DNA of 12,535 bases from Lachnospiraceae bacterium (lineage in GTDB: Bacteria; Bacillota; Clostridia; Lachnospirales; Lachnospiraceae). Shown one piece after another: positions 12,281-12,535 of the stretch (position 1 is the stretch's first letter; the number at the start of each line of letters is the position of its first letter). The translations under genes were made by a program, and so were the position numbers. The stretch is from assembly GCA_024403585.1 (NCBI GenBank), contig JAKSRN010000026.1, positions 1 to 12,535 on the forward strand, in the 5' to 3' direction. Below the pieces are notes generated by a model. The model ran no database searches and had not been told where the DNA came from. It was given only the letters and a program-made list of their open reading frames with translations.

Positions 12281-12535
12281 ATGAATAAAAATACAGATGA
12301 AGAATTATTTGCCGAAGAGCTGGCAGCATCACTCAGCCGTCAGATTTCCGGTGAGGAAATCGAGGAACACGTGCTGGATTTTTCTGAAGATCATTCTGAA
12401 AAATTGATAGATTTGGACTTGCTGGATGATCTCGACATAGAAGAAGAAAAAGAAGACCCGGATGCACTGCTGAGAGAACTTCAGGCTGCTGTTGAGAAGG
12501 AGTTTTCCACAGACGCAGAGGAAACTGAAGCAAAG
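12281..12535 (+). CDS. Acidic protein of unknown function, N-terminal part only
   Basis: An open frame of 85 codons runs without a stop off the end of the window. I do not recognise the protein. The visible part begins MNKNTDEELFAEELAASLSR and is extremely rich in Asp and Glu with little aromatic content, with a dense acidic stretch at about residues 44-61 (LIDLDLLDDLDIEEEKED). It has no signal peptide or membrane segment so far; it looks like a charged, partly disordered or helical N-terminal region of a longer protein. AGGTGA (12270-12275) is 5 bases before the ATG. In-frame TTG (12263) and GTG (12272) codons are alternative starts; the TTG has AAAAGG (12251-12256) 6 bases upstream, and a stop at 12257 closes the frame above it. 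Confidence 0.7.
   Translation, partial: MNKNTDEELFAEELAASLSRQISGEEIEEHVLDFSEDHSEKLIDLDLLDDLDIEEEKEDPDALLRELQAAVEKEFSTDAEETEAK

Noticed and set aside
1..12535. CRISPR arrays, tRNA or rRNA genes, insertion sequences, and defence genes
   Set aside because: I saw no regularly spaced repeats, cloverleaf or rRNA sequence, transposase, or terminal inverted repeats; the coding content is housekeeping.

Overview
The window looks like chromosomal core sequence from a low-to-mid GC Gram-positive anaerobe, most likely a gut Lachnospiraceae (class Clostridia). The reasons are strong AGGAGG-type ribosome binding sites, canonical TTGACA/TATAAT promoters, intrinsic terminators with U runs, an iscR-nifS-nifU-mnmA gene order, and a gap-pgk-tpi glycolysis block with strongly biased codons. 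Family assignments come from motif recognition by eye; no database was searched.

Layout: (1) 1-1095: a terminator of an off-window gene, a good promoter, and a XerD-like tyrosine recombinase. (2) 1152-3718: a promoter, a leader carrying what reads as a preQ1-I riboswitch followed by two near-identical tandem terminators, then queD-queE-queC-queF, which turn the FolE product into preQ1 for queuosine tRNA modification. (3) 3792-4897: a shared bidirectional terminator and, on the minus strand, a type I DAHP synthase, the first step of aromatic amino acid synthesis. (4) 4972-8445: back-to-back promoters, a 25-bp site close to the E. coli type 1 IscR operator, then iscR-nifS-nifU-mnmA. NifS mobilises sulfur from cysteine, NifU is the Fe-S scaffold, and MnmA uses persulfide sulfur for tRNA s2U34. 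IscR probably represses the unit when Fe-S clusters are plentiful. (5) 8532-11969: gap, pgk and tpiA, three consecutive glycolytic steps, with a strong terminator after gap and another after tpiA. (6) 11970-12280: a 383-base stretch without a gene (11898-12280), dominated by three long adjacent hairpins, two of which can form a three-way junction with a hammerhead-like core sequence. (7) 12281-end: the start of a very acidic protein that I do not recognise, cut by the window edge.

The protein-coding part is mostly conventional metabolism and RNA modification. The less ordinary signals are in the non-coding DNA: the riboswitch with a duplicated expression platform, the IscR operator with an IscR whose cluster ligands look altered, and the structured RNA candidate downstream of tpiA.
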